This document shows positions 1 through 9,503 of a stretch of 64,000 nt of DNA, in pieces. How positions within the stretch are numbered: the stretch's first letter is position 1; every line of letters begins with the position of its first letter. The translations under genes and the position numbers were made by a program. Below the pieces are notes generated by a model. It did not search any database and was not told where the DNA came from. It saw only the letters and a list, made by a program, of their open reading frames with translations. Origin of the DNA: Pseudeuparius sepicola (lineage: Eukaryota > Arthropoda > Insecta > Coleoptera > Anthribidae); assembly GCA_963920635.1 (NCBI GenBank), contig OY987298.1, positions 4,683,691 to 4,747,690 of the forward strand, read 5' to 3'.

Positions 1-1048
1 CGGGCAAACGTCGCTGCCTCACGACGCCGTGGACATAGAAAAGAGAAAAACGCAAAAATATTAGTCACACGAAGTCAATCCCCGATATTAAGACACAAAA
101 CCACTCAAATAAATCACCGATGGCAAAAATTCAACTAGATAAAAGCCGAAAATGCCGAAAATTTGGCGGGAAAATGGGCAGATGCCTCTGCGCGACTCGA
201 CACACACGAAGACGGGAGCAAACTCCTCTCAGGTCGGACCCTACCGGCCGATCGCTGGCAGGACCTACGTCATGCGACCAATCAGGTTTTAGCAAGACAC
301 GCATTTAATCAACTAAACAGTATTTATGTTCACATTATGCATCAACAGAACCGAAAAATCGAGTAATTCATAATACAGATCTTTAACTACATACCTGCTG
401 AAATGTAAACACACACTTGAATTTTTGCATTTTGAATATGCCAGGGTTCGAGGCTAGTACACGGCCATTTCCGTATATAACGCGCGAAAATTTGAATTAT
501 TTGAAATTTTAAAATTTGAAAAAGTGGTAATAAAATTGAATACAATGTTATAAATGAATTGAAACTGTACGAAGAATAAATTAGTTATTTAGTATAAGAT
601 ATTATGAGATATGTTCAAAAATAATGACTTTATGTTAATAACAAAATATAAAAAAACGAGTAACGGATTTTGAAATGGTTATAACGCCTTATATAAAAGT
701 TAAATAAGGACATTTTCCGATGGGAGATCACATTTCGCCGAAAATCGCAAAAAAAACAATTTCAACCTCTAAACAGCACCCCCATTTTACCATTTCGGCT
801 GGTGTCGTATTTAATTCTCGCTTTTTCTCTTTATTACGACCTTAACTAAATTTTTCGGCTGGTTTTTGCCTGTTAATGAATTTATTCGTAGTTGAAAAAG
901 ACATGTGTAAGTCGAGTCCTGTTAAAAATCATAACAGCAATACGAAATACGCATACGCAATCCCTCTATACGTATTTGCAGCGCGTCATTCGTTACGTTT
1001 ATTATTACGGTTAATGTGTAGCTGGTAACGGCCTTTTCAGCCAGCCAC
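1..1048. other. AT-rich intergenic DNA, no gene recognised
   Basis: No coding pattern, RNA gene or clear repeat boundary could be supported. The short reading frames near 120-366 overlap each other in different frames and show no recognisable motif. The first ~300 bases are GC-richer than the rest, but nothing specific was identified. Confidence 0.6.
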
Positions 1049-1200
1049 CGGACTAGCTCAGCCGGTTGCGCGGGTCGTCTTCCGGATTCGCATCCTGGCA
1101 TTGTACACCGGGAGGGCATTGTTTGTCCAGACCTGTTTGGTATACCTAGACTTCCCCTATGGACTCTCCCGGCCATCACATAATACAGGTAGCGACAGAA
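1049..1200 (+). repeat. tRNA-derived SINE, 5' head and body
   Basis: TAGCTCAGCCGG at 1054-1065 matches the RNA polymerase III A box, and GGATTCGCATCC at 1084-1095 matches the B box. The A-to-B spacing (18 bases between boxes) is shorter than in a functional tRNA. The flanks do not form an acceptor stem, and an unrelated body follows, so this is a SINE head and not a tRNA gene. The body contains a GGGAG...CTCCC pair (about 1110-1165) and is followed by an A/T-rich tail with repeated AATGTA words. The 3' boundary is approximate. Confidence 0.6.
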
Positions 1201-1299
1201 ACTATTTATACAATGTAATAATGTAAAAAAGGAAGAGAATATATGACGCAGTTATTAATTAAAAATTTCGATGTACGAGGCTCGATTTGTGACGTTATA

Positions 1300-2823
1300 C
1301 AGGGTGAGTTGTTTTCGATGACCACTATGGGCGGAAACTAGCAGAGCTTGAAGAAAGGTTAAATGGGGAAAGAAGTGCGGTTTTAAATGCTAAATCTAAT
1401 GCCCCTTTTGGATCTTTAAAAAAGTTCATGGGTCACTAGATATTTTGAAAAGAGTGTTTTTTTGCTATTTCATCAGATCTCTGTAGCTCCGTTATTTCTG
1501 ATTATACAGAAAAACTGTAGAGACAAAAATTATACTTAGATAATTTTGGGCTTAATAAGATAATCCAATTTTTTATGATATTTGTGGTTTTGAGATATGA
1601 CATATATTTTTGTTTTTTTAAATGCAAATCATAGTTGGCTGTGGCCTGATCGAATTGGCCATTTTTTGAGCTTTCCAAAGATATAATACTCGGCACAGTT
1701 ATTATAAAAAATAAAATAACTATGGCTAATTTTCAGATTTTTTTTAATTTTCGCATAGTCGGCCATGGAAAATTTTCATAATTACGTTCTATTTTATAAT
1801 TAGACATACTTCAAACTTTCTAATATTTTGTTTTTAGCTGGTTACAAATTGTAACAAAATAAAACAAAATTTAAAAAACTCAAATTAAAATTATTATTTT
1901 AAAAGATCACCTTTTAAAATAAAAAAGGTGTTCAAACAATCCACCATTATTATTTATGCAAATATTGCATCTTTTTAAAACTGAACTTGTCACGTTTCTT
2001 AGAGAGCGCCTGTCAATACTGGCAATTGCTTCTAAAACAGCTGCTCTTAAGTCAACTATTGTCTGATACTTTATTTTGTACTGTTCCCCACAAAAAGAAA
2101 TCCAAAACAGACAAAACGGGAGATCGAGGCGGCCAGGAAATAGGTCCATTTCTTCCTATCCAACTATTTTCATAGGCCTGATCTAGATTTCTTACGGGCA
2201 AATAATAATTATGTGGTGGAGCTCCATCATGATAATATTTTTGTTTTATTTTGTTACATTTTGTTACCAGCTAAAAATAAAATAATTGAAAGTTTGAAGT
2301 ACCTATGCCTTATTATAAAATAGAGCGTAATTATGAAAATATTCCATGGCTGACTAATGTACCTATAAAATAAAAAAAATCATAAAATTAGCCATAGCTC
2401 ATTTATTTTTTGTAATAACTATGCCGACTATTATATCTTTGGAAAGCTCAAAAAATTGCCGATTTGATAAGGCCACAGCCAACTATGATTTACATTAAAA
2501 AAAAACAAGTTTATGTCATATCTCAAAAAGCACAAACAACATAAAAAATTGTATCAGATTATCTTATTAAGCCCAAAATTTTCTACAATTTTTGTCTCTG
2601 CAGTTTTTCTGTATAATCAGAAATAACGGAGCTACAGAGATCTGATAAAATAGCAAAAAATCACCCTTTTCAAAATATGTAGTGAGCCATGAGCTTCTTT
2701 AAAAATCTAAAAGGGGCATTAGATTGAGCATTCAAAACCGCAATTCTTTCTCCATTTAACCTTTGTTCTATCTCTGCTAGTTTCCGAGATCCTCATAGCG
2801 GTCCTCGAAAAAAACTCACCCTG
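1300..2823. mobile_element. Internally deleted mariner (DD41D-like) with ~570-bp TIRs
   Basis: The element starts CAGGGTGAG at 1300 and ends CTCACCCTG at 2823, with TA at 1298-1299 and 2824-2825 as the target duplication. The two arms (about 1300-1875 and 2235-2823) are inverted copies with modest divergence and small indels. The ~350-bp centre keeps only the C-terminal part of a transposase on the minus strand. This architecture is a non-autonomous deletion derivative of a Tc1/mariner element. A solo arm of the same family is at 20746. The unusually long arms should make a strong hairpin in transcripts. Confidence 0.85.
1907..2235 (-). pseudogene. Mariner transposase fragment (C-terminal catalytic part)
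   Basis: Read on the minus strand from about 2235, the sequence encodes HDGAPPH (second catalytic Asp), then WIGRNGPISWPPRSP, then VLDFFLWG carrying the putative third Asp. Exactly 41 residues separate the two aspartates, as in the DD41D (rosa-like) mariner group. A frameshift after FLWG moves the reading to another frame, which continues to the C-terminal helices and stops near 1907. The N-terminal DNA-binding domain and the first catalytic Asp are missing. It cannot encode a working enzyme. Confidence 0.8.
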
Positions 2824-2825
2824 TA

Positions 2826-3417
2826 TAGCTGGATAGGGGGTATAGCTGAAGGGGTAGTTCAGGTAATTGATAGGTATTTTTAACTCAAAAGCCTGTGGGC
2901 ACCATCTGCATAGACACAGAAGAAAAAAGAAAGTTACATTTTAAATGGTATCACACTTGAGTTTGCGCAGTTTTGTGTTCTAATTTGTAATAAGGTAAAA
3001 ATTCAAAATATAGAAAAATTAAAATCAAAGTTATTTTCGGAACTGAGATTCTAACCAAAATAAAAGATAGAATTTCTTTAACCCAATTAGATATAATATA
3101 TTATTCCCATACTTGTCATTTTATAAACAAAAGAAGTAAATATTTAGCGAGTAAATTTATAAATATTTACCTTCAAATTTTAACAAAAATAAGAGGTATA
3201 TTTAAGTCTGTTTCAACTCATTAAAAATAACATTTTAACCTTTAAATGTCAACAATTACTGAATTTATTTCTAAAACGAAATGTTTACAAAATAATCAAA
3301 TTATGTACAAAAATAGCAATAACAAGAACAAGGTAATATAAAGGCAACATTTACAGATAGCAATAACAAAGTCTCATAATAATATCATCATGAAATTTAT
3401 GAAATAACTTTAATGTA
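2826..3417. other. AT-rich spacer, nothing recognised
   Basis: Very AT-rich sequence with no sustained reading frame, no RNA signature and no clear inverted or tandem repeat. Confidence 0.6.
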
Positions 3418-3540
3418 CAGGGTGGCTCACTATAAATTGACACCCCCCTTAAATTGTTAGTTTTCAAGTTAGAAAAAAAGTTTTTTACAAAAGTTTTAGA
3501 TACTAATACAAAGTTTTTTGTGACGTTATTGGATCTTATA
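3418..3540. mobile_element. Solo MITE terminus (CAGGGTGGCTC type)
   Basis: TA followed by CAGGGTGGCTC at 3418 has the form of a Tc1/mariner-type terminus, and a run of CCCCCC follows shortly after. No partner inverted end was found downstream before the next element, so this is a decayed or truncated copy. Confidence 0.4.
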
Positions 3541-3599
3541 CAGTGTGTTCTAGAAAGCCGTGGCAGACATAACTTATGTTTTTTTATTGGAACACCTTG
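3541..3599. mobile_element. 59-bp mini-MITE
   Basis: CAGTGTGTTC at the left end and GAACACCTTG at the right end match as inverted repeats at 8 of 10 positions. The unit is flanked by TA at 3539-3540 and 3600-3601. It looks like a minimal non-autonomous relic of a TA-targeting family, too short to carry anything else. Confidence 0.45.
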
Positions 3600-3601
3600 T
3601 A

Positions 3602-5303
3602 TATTTTTCCATTATTGAATTCTACGCATTTTTCCGATTCCAACGAAGTATATAATATGTTATATGTTTGCTCCCACCGTTCCCGCCTTTTTTGTGAGGG
3701 ATTACTCCTTGGGTCATACGTTGCTATGGAAGACAAATGCCAAATTATAGTAAGAATTATTGGCAGTTTGCAAGTATATTCACGCTTTGGAAAACAAAAT
3801 GATCAATTTTAAGATTTCAGAGAAAAACGAAGAAGGGAAATTGAGAGAAATGAGAAATTTTAAATAGTAACATAGTTGATAAACTTCGTCAGATTTATTG
3901 TTTGAAATATACCTAGATGTATAAAAAAAACTTGGGGAAAATTTTCGTATTTGATATACGCCAAAATTAAATCGTTTGAATTTAGAAGTTAATATTTGAC
4001 CAAATTTTTGCTTGCTATAGCCTGTTGTAATGAAAATGACAAAATGTTCGTTACAGACGACTTTTGGACGCATCCATCTCTGCAGAAGCATACGAAGAGG
4101 ATTGTTTAATATATTTTTTTTTCACATGAGCTTCCTATTCATGATTTTCTCATTTTAACAAGCTAAGGACAAATTAGATATGGGAATGATTTGACTTAAA
4201 AGAACGAATGGAAATCAGAACGCTATAATGATTGAGGGCAAAAAGTGAGTACAAATGAACTAAGGCTACTAACTTGTATTGGATATATTTACAGTTATGA
4301 GGTTATGTTGTGACAAAAAATAACAATCTATGGGTGTAATATGTATCTATATATGCACAGATATTTCTATATATATTCTTCATACATTATTCAGTTACTA
4401 ATTTATACTGTAATCATTTTAAGTTTTTTCAACAAAAACTACGTGAAATAAAAACAAAGAAATTTGCAACTTAATATATACTGTATATAACAATTCTTGT
4501 TCCGAATTTAATGTATATCATTTGCGTATAGGATGAGGTTTGCGCTAAACCTCATAGTTTACTAGATATTCACGCAAAACTGTGAAAATAAGAATTTCCT
4601 GCCCTTTTCACCCCCTCCCCCGAAACCCGACGCTGGTGGTGGTGTAACTTTTTAGTACTAACTCTTAGGAGGGTATGGAACTATTTCGCGCCAGAAAGGA
4701 CTTTTTTATGTTTGGGTTTGGCATAATTTTGTGTTAGTTTTACTGTACTACTACTGTTGTTCGCATCTGTCACGGTCTCATAGCGAACTGTCACATCGTC
4801 TCGTCGCAACATTCGCACAACGGTATCAGTTAGCGAAGAAAACAGGCCGTAAAGCGACATGGAAATTAGAAAACGAAGCTTTTTATTGGTTTACTTGTGA
4901 AATAGTCCTCAAATTATGCCGTCCCTACCCACATACAAAGCGGATCAGCGCCTCCAGTCGCAGCATTGTTCGAGGTGCAGTTCCCCGTCCGGTTGTCTCT
5001 CAGATCGTCGCACAATAGCGCGGAGGTTGTTAAGGCCGTAGGGCCATTCTCTCAACGCGCGATTTATCGCTGTTTTCGACTAGTTTCTGCAGCTCGTTGA
5101 GTCCGCAGGCGGACGGCGTCAGTATTGCTGAAACGAGAGGAACTGGCGGCTGGGTGTTCTTTCCTTTCCTACTCTAAATTTGCTCGATAATTAAAAAAAA
5201 ATGCCAATGAGTAGAGGTCCTGTATATGGTGCGAAAACCAACTGTGCGAACAGATTTTTTTGCTTCACAGACAATAGATGTTATTTTATTTTACAATGAT
5301 AGG
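3602..5303. other. Intergenic DNA, no supported gene
   Basis: 3602-4560 is AT-rich with no usable coding signal. 4560-5200 is GC-richer and holds a 95-codon open frame (4731-5018, plus strand), but I see no domain, signal peptide or conserved motif, so it is not called. A pyrimidine-rich stretch with many C runs lies near 4600-4625. Confidence 0.5.
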
Positions 5304-5305
5304 TA

Positions 5306-5434
5306 CAGCGTGTCCCAAATAGTTTATCCTACCTCCTGGATCTCAGGATCCGTAAGAGATACGAAAAAAACTTGAATACAAAAGTTGTAAGGTTGGCAGT
5401 GGATGTAACCTCTCTTTTATTTTCACATATATAG
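5306..5434 (+). repeat. Left copy of ~125-bp inverted repeat
   Basis: This begins TA-CAGCGTGTCCC, a MITE-like terminus, and runs to TTTTCACATATATA. The same sequence with scattered substitutions occurs inverted at 7492-7613, about 2.1 kb away on the far side of the 5798-6289 gene. The two copies could be TIRs of one large element or two separate insertions in opposite orientation. Confidence 0.7.
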
Positions 5435-5463
5435 GAGTAGTATAGCAAAGGGGACTCCAGAGC

Positions 5464-5625
5464 GGAAGTGACGTCACAAGATGGCCGCCAAGGCGGGAAA
5501 TTTGAAAATGGCCTTGACCTGCGGGTTCAATGAACTTTAAGGGGTCACGTTCAGTTAACCTTGACCTGAAGGTTATCTTGACATAAACTTTAACTAAAAG
5601 CTAAAGACCTTTAAGGGGTCACCTT
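5464..5625. promoter_or_regulatory. CRE plus nuclear-receptor half-site cluster with perfect EcRE
   Basis: TGACGTCA (5469-5476) is a perfect CRE palindrome, followed by CAAGATGGCCGCC, a YY1-like word. GGTTCAATGAACT at 5524-5536 fits the ecdysone response element consensus RGKTCANTGAMCY at every position (an IR1 for EcR/USP). Further AGGTCA-type half-sites are TGACCT at 5515 and 5562 and GGGTCA at 5542 and 5616. The stretch CTTTAAGGGGTCAC occurs twice, 74 bp apart. The cluster lies about 160-280 bp upstream of the likely start site of the 5798 gene. Binding is inferred, and part of the block may be repeat-derived. Confidence 0.5.
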
Positions 5626-5751
5626 AGTCGGCATTTTAGAGGTTAGGTATCATTTGGTAATTTGCAATCTTGCAGATATTTTTGTTTGGACATACAAAAA
5701 TGATTGTGATCACATCAGCATTAAAAAAGTTGATTTAGGCATTTCTATCGA

Positions 5752-5792
5752 TATACATAAAGCTGTACGTTCGTGAACAAATTCATTCAGTT
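5752..5792 (+). promoter_or_regulatory. Core promoter: TATA box and arthropod initiator
   Basis: TATACATAAA at 5752-5761 is followed about 33 bp later by TCATTCAGTT, which contains two overlapping initiator-like words (A at 5785 or 5789). This spacing suits a TATA-dependent start. It would leave a 5' leader of only 9-13 bases before the ATG at 5798. An alternative reading is that TTCAG at 5791-5795 is a splice acceptor and the promoter lies further upstream. Confidence 0.45.
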
Positions 5793-5797
5793 CAGCT

Positions 5798-6289
5798 ATG
5801 AGTTATATCAATACCCGTTCAACAACAACAAACACCACCCCTATGGAGTGGGAGTGCACTGAAGACAAAATGGAAGTCAAAGTGGCAGAAGATTCAACCA
5901 ACATCTGGCAACCATCTCATGACTGCGATCGTCGCCATGGAAGAGCCTCCTGGGCAGACACTGTTACTACTGATCCCTACTGGAACTCATGGGACGCTAA
6001 GCAGAAAGATCAGTCCTCGGGCGAAGGCGCTGGTAGGACTGACCACTACTGGAAGTCATGGGGTGAAGACGCTAAAAATCAAGATCAATCCTGGGATGAG
6101 CAGCGTGTTCACGAAGATCACTACTGGGACTCCTGGAGCGAGGAGGGGTGCTACGAACCAAGAGCGGAGGAGAGAAACGTTCTCCGCCAAGTTCCTCCAG
6201 GTTTGAGCAGAGCTGCCCGACGAGAATTCCGCAACCAAGAACGGGCAAGGATGCAGAGTTTTGAGGAAAATCGATATGGTTATAAATAA
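5798..6289 (+). CDS. Unrecognised 163-aa protein with three YW-SW repeats
   Basis: I do not recognise this protein. It is an intact, single-exon, hydrophilic and acidic frame with no signal peptide or membrane segment. Residues ~64-116 hold three imperfect repeats with the core (D/H)xYWxSW at about 64-69 (DPYWNSW), 84-89 (DHYWKSW) and 108-113 (DHYWDSW), each followed by an acidic, Gln/Lys-rich linker. The C-terminal ~35 residues turn basic (PPGLSRAARREFRNQERARM), suggesting an RNA-, DNA- or protein-binding helix. The start is chosen because it follows a TATA/initiator and has no upstream in-frame ATG in the leader. Two AATAAA signals overlap and follow the stop. In a region where every transposon gene is broken, an uninterrupted repeat-bearing frame argues for recent origin or selection. 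It sits between inverted ~125-bp repeats (5306 and 7492), so it could be cargo of a mobile element. A chance frame is less likely but not excluded. Confidence 0.6.
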   Translation: MSYINTRSTTTNTTPMEWECTEDKMEVKVAEDSTNIWQPSHDCDRRHGRASWADTVTTDPYWNSWDAKQKDQSSGEGAGRTDHYWKSWGEDAKNQDQSWDEQRVHEDHYWDSWSEEGCYEPRAEERNVLRQVPPGLSRAARREFRNQERARMQSFEENRYGYK

Positions 6290-6299
6290 ACCAAATAAA
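6285..6299 (+). terminator. Two polyadenylation signals overlapping the stop
   Basis: AATAAA at 6285-6290 overlaps the TAA stop of the 163-aa frame, and a second AATAAA is at 6294-6299. A T-rich run follows around 6316-6325. The 3' UTR would be very short. Confidence 0.55.
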
Positions 6300-6415
6300 G
6301 ATTATTTACTGTATACTGTTTTTTTATGCATTATCACAACATTTATTAAATTTCATATCGAAACGAATCTGAAATTTACAAAAATGTCAAGGATTTATTC
6401 AATGAAATCTTTGTA

Positions 6416-6779
6416 CAAGGATCAAGTGTTTCCGTATATTTTGATCCACCCAGGCTTTTGTTTAGTTAGAAAAAAATTACAGTTGTAAGATTTTTCTGAA
6501 GCGCTAGAATCTGTTATCAGATGAAACAAATGAGCATAGTAAAGTTGCGAAAATAATATATAAACTTGGTTTTTTTTTTGGAACACTCAGTATATTTATA
6601 GATTTTTGAAATATACCGATTTTTTTCGATTAATACATTGTATGTTTGCTCTAAGCATGATATAAATAATTTGTTTCATCTAATCACAGATCCTAGCGCT
6701 TCAGAAAAATCTTACAACTGTATTTTTTTTTCTAAGTAAACAAAAGCCTGGGTGGATCAAAATATACGGGAACACCCTG
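6416..6779. mobile_element. 364-bp MITE with TA duplication
   Basis: The right end reads ...GATCAAAATATACGGGAACACCCTG followed by TA (6780-6781). The left end, after TA at 6414-6415, reads CAAGGATCAAGTGTTTCCG and then the inverted copy. The arms pair over ~100 bp, including a shared AGCGCTTCAGAAAAATCTT-type block (inverted at ~6490-6510 and ~6695-6715). The left tip carries a small insertion. No coding content. It lies just downstream of the 163-aa gene. Confidence 0.75.
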
Positions 6780-6852
6780 TACATGGTGGTTTCAATAGCT
6801 GTCAGTATAAAAACTGATTTCGGATCTTTTCTGTACACTAATCTGAAGAAAT

Positions 6853-6903
6853 GAAGTTTTTGGTCCATTTGTCCTCTTGGGATGTCTATCCGTGGACATA
6901 CCG
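6853..6903. mobile_element. Solo terminal fragment of the 22462-24447 mariner family
   Basis: This stretch matches the right end of the mariner at 24405-24447: the words TTTTTGGTCCATTTGTCCTC and ATCCGTGGACATAC are shared, and it also abuts TA (6904-6905). The remainder of the element is absent, so it is a truncated second copy. Confidence 0.65.
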
Positions 6904-6905
6904 TA

Positions 6906-7491
6906 TACGGGTATAGGAATTGTATTTCCCGTATTATCTAAAATGACAATTATTTCTGCCACTGTCTGGAAAAATAGTTATGGCTTGCTTGATAAAACCT
7001 TCTCACCTGAATGAAAAATTAAAAGAAATTTTTTTAAATACTAAATATCTCGAAAACGGGTAGTTTTTGGTATAGAATGTTATTTATATAAAATGTGGGG
7101 CTTGGACGCCGGCATCCAACAAACTAGAAACATGGGTCATTCCATTTGAAAAAAATAAGTTATTGCTGTTTCAAATTATCCGATTTTGAGAACACACTGT
7201 ATATGGAAAAACCAATTTGGACATACCATACCACACATAGTTGTGCTGTCATACTTCGGCTAAAATATATCTTTGATATCTATTAAAATAAAGATACAGC
7301 ATTCAGTTTCCATATCCTCCGCGAAGTCCCTAAATTCCAAGAAAAATTCGATATCTTGGCAACGCTGCATCCAAAATACAAAACAAAAAAATGGTTCTGT
7401 AGCAAATTTCATGGAGAATGCAAATATTCCAAAGGATTAATGCAATTGTCAAAATCTAAATATTTTATTTTTGTCCTGCAAATACGAATCG
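6906..7491. other. AT-rich DNA with decayed repeat ends
   Basis: No gene is supported. ACACACTGTATATGG near 7193 and CCCTGTATATG at 7492 resemble outer tips of TA-flanked MITEs, but no paired boundaries could be assigned. Confidence 0.5.
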
Positions 7492-7613
7492 CCCTGTATA
7501 TGTGAAAATAAAAGAGAGGTTACGTCCGCTGCCAACCTTACAACTTTTGTATTCAGGTTTTTCTCGTATCTCTTACGGTTCCTGAGATCCAGGGGGCAGG
7601 ACAAACTATTTTT
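7492..7613 (-). repeat. Right copy of ~125-bp inverted repeat
   Basis: This is an inverted copy of 5306-5434, running from CCCTGTATATGTGAAAATAAAAG to GGACAAACTATT. The outer tip has lost the CAGGGTGTCCC terminus expected by comparison with the left copy. It is the partner that brackets the 163-aa gene. Confidence 0.7.
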
Positions 7614-7682
7614 TGGTACCTACCTATTATTCAGAGGTATTTACCTCTTCGCTGTTTTTCGCTCTTGAAAAAAAAAATTCAG

Positions 7683-8235
7683 ATTGTTGGTTTTTACCGT
7701 GATACTAAATTTTATACAGGTTATTGCACAAAAACCGGGAAATTTTTTTTTTTTTTTTGAGGAAACAACGTATACAGTGTCCTCCAAAAAGCTTTTACCA
7801 GAGGTGGAAAATTTTAATTAATGATTTATTTTTAAATTCAACTTTCGGTTCACCTTGTGCTTTGAAAAAGATAAATGAAGATTATGCAATTACAAATTTT
7901 AAATTTTTTCAAAATTCGAAATTATTAAAAAATGACAAAAAAGAAAGACTCTTCGTTAATTAAAAAAAAATCATATTGTTTGTTTTTACCGTGATACCAA
8001 ATTTTATACAGGTTGTTGCAAAAAACCGTGAAGGTTTTTTTTTTTAGGAAACAACGTATACAGTGTTCTCCGAAAAGCCTTCGCCGTAGGTGGAAAATTT
8101 TAATTAATGATTCATTTTTAAATTCAACTTTCGGTTTACCTTTTGCTTTGAAAAAGATAAATGAAGATTATGCAATTACTAATTTTAATTTTTTTGAAAA
8201 TTCAAAATAAATTATTAAAAAATGGCAAAAAAATT
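7683..8235. repeat. Tandem duplication, ~292-bp unit x2
   Basis: The segment containing TTTTTACCGTGATAC at 7691 recurs at 7983, and similarity continues through the whole unit. Differences are mostly substitutions, length changes in T and A runs, and a 3' tail difference. The two short open frames here (7724 and 8013) are the same sequence in the two copies. Each copy contains TACAGGTTRTTGCA, similar to a MITE terminus. Confidence 0.8.
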
Positions 8236-8722
8236 ATTTTAATAGAGCAAATTTGATACACCTATGTAAAATTAAAAAAGAAATTTAATTTTTGACAAAT
8301 AGCAATAAGCAATAAGCAATTAGCATAGCAATAAGTAAAATTATAAAAATTTCCCTTCTATGGTGCCAACTTTTTGAAAGACACTGTATATGCAATGATC
8401 GGCAGAATGTACGGAACAAATGAAATTTTATCTTCTTTTAAATTTAAAAAAATATATTTATATTTTATTGGTTTTCAAATATTCCATTTTCAAGTGTCTG
8501 TGAAACATCTTCCCTTAGTGCAATCTAAAAATATACAGGGTCAGTTTTTTTCGATGAAGTCAATTATGACAGGTAAGAATAATACATTATCAACATTATC
8601 ATTATTATCAATATATTATCAACTGTCAATTGTTTTCTGATCGAGCCAAGGCTAATTTGATTCAGGATATGTACTTTGTATTACTCAAATATAATCTCCA
8701 ATTTTCGCAATAACAGTTGCCA
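8236..8722. other. AT-rich spacer with repeat ends
   Basis: Low-complexity sequence around 8290-8340 has repeated AGCAATAAGC words. ACACTGTATATG at 8382 and TA-CAGGGTCAG at 8535 are MITE-like tips. No gene is supported. Confidence 0.45.
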
Positions 8723-8990
8723 GTTCTCATGGAAAATGTGCCATTTCATTTAAGAAGAACCATGTGGTTCCAACACGACGGACCTCCACTACACAAAGCT
8801 AACGTTGTAAAAAAATTCTAAATAATGAGTTGATGAAAACAAATGGATTGGAATAAACGGAATCATAAAATGGCCAGAAAAGTCGCCAGACCTAACTCTA
8901 TTAGGTTTCTATATATGAAAATTTCTCAAAAACCATGTTTACAAAATTCCGAGCATCTGTCGGTTGTTTCTGTCAAAAATATACCTTCGT
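8723..8990 (+). pseudogene. Mariner/Tc1 transposase fragment
   Basis: The reading begins VLMENVPFHLRRTMWFQHDG, carrying the second catalytic Asp within QHDGPPLH, and stops at TAA 8819-8821. Two frame changes later it continues WIGINGIIKWPEKSPDLTLL and FLKNHVYKIPS. This order (HDG, WIG, W-P-KSPDL) is diagnostic of the C-terminal catalytic half of insect mariner-like transposases. Because SPDL is intact and the later Asp is replaced by Gly, it may belong to a different subgroup (DD37D-like) from the elements at 1.3 and 22.5 kb. Frameshifts and stops show it is dead. Confidence 0.75.
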
Positions 8991-9404
8991 GAGTCATGTC
9001 TAGCTAGATTTTCATTTAAAAAATACCATGTCATATTTTTCATATTTTAAACAGGTATGGTCCTAGGAAAAAATATTTCATGACGTCATAACCTATATTT
9101 CCCAAATTCCCAAAAACTATCTTTTTGGACAAAAGCAAGCTTAAGTATTCCTACAAGAATCACAAAAGTCAAATTTTTACTGGCTGTTTTTGTTTGCCTA
9201 TAATTACCCTGGGGCGTCGAGTTTGGGACACCCTGTACATTTGGTTCAGGTGATGATTTCTCACCTAGTCGTCTGTACCCGTACTCCTATTCATATTGTC
9301 ACACAGAGCTGGGAATGCCCTGTGTGTGCGACGAGAGAACCCTGTTGTCCCTCGCGACTTGCCGGGGATCACTGGGTGCGGGAGTCGCGAAGCGAAGATT
9401 GAAT

Positions 9405-9503
9405 AAGACAGTAGCAGAGAACAAGGACGGGGAGAATATAAACTCGACGGCGGCCCCTTTGATCTTTGGAAGCCGGTGGTCGCCATGTTGTCTGTTTAGA
9501 AAA
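9405..9503 (+). repeat. GC-rich ~100-bp inverted repeat, left copy
   Basis: This stretch shares AGAGAACAAGGAcGGGGAGA, ATaTAAACTC and CCATGTTGTCTGTTTAG-type words with the inverted stretch at 10845-10950. The two are 1.34 kb apart. They are either TIRs of a ~1.5-kb element or two insertions of one GC-rich repeat. Confidence 0.6.

Noticed and set aside
1049..1120. Functional tRNA gene
   Set aside because: A and B boxes are present, but the spacing is too short, and no acceptor stem or anticodon arm forms.
4731..5018. 95-codon plus-strand ORF
   Set aside because: No recognisable motif or polyA support. A hydrophobic start alone is not enough to call a gene.
8535..9235. Single element bounded by CAGGGTCAG and GGGACACCCTG
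   Set aside because: Both tips abut TA, but beyond the first few bases their sequences differ, so they are not a matched TIR pair.
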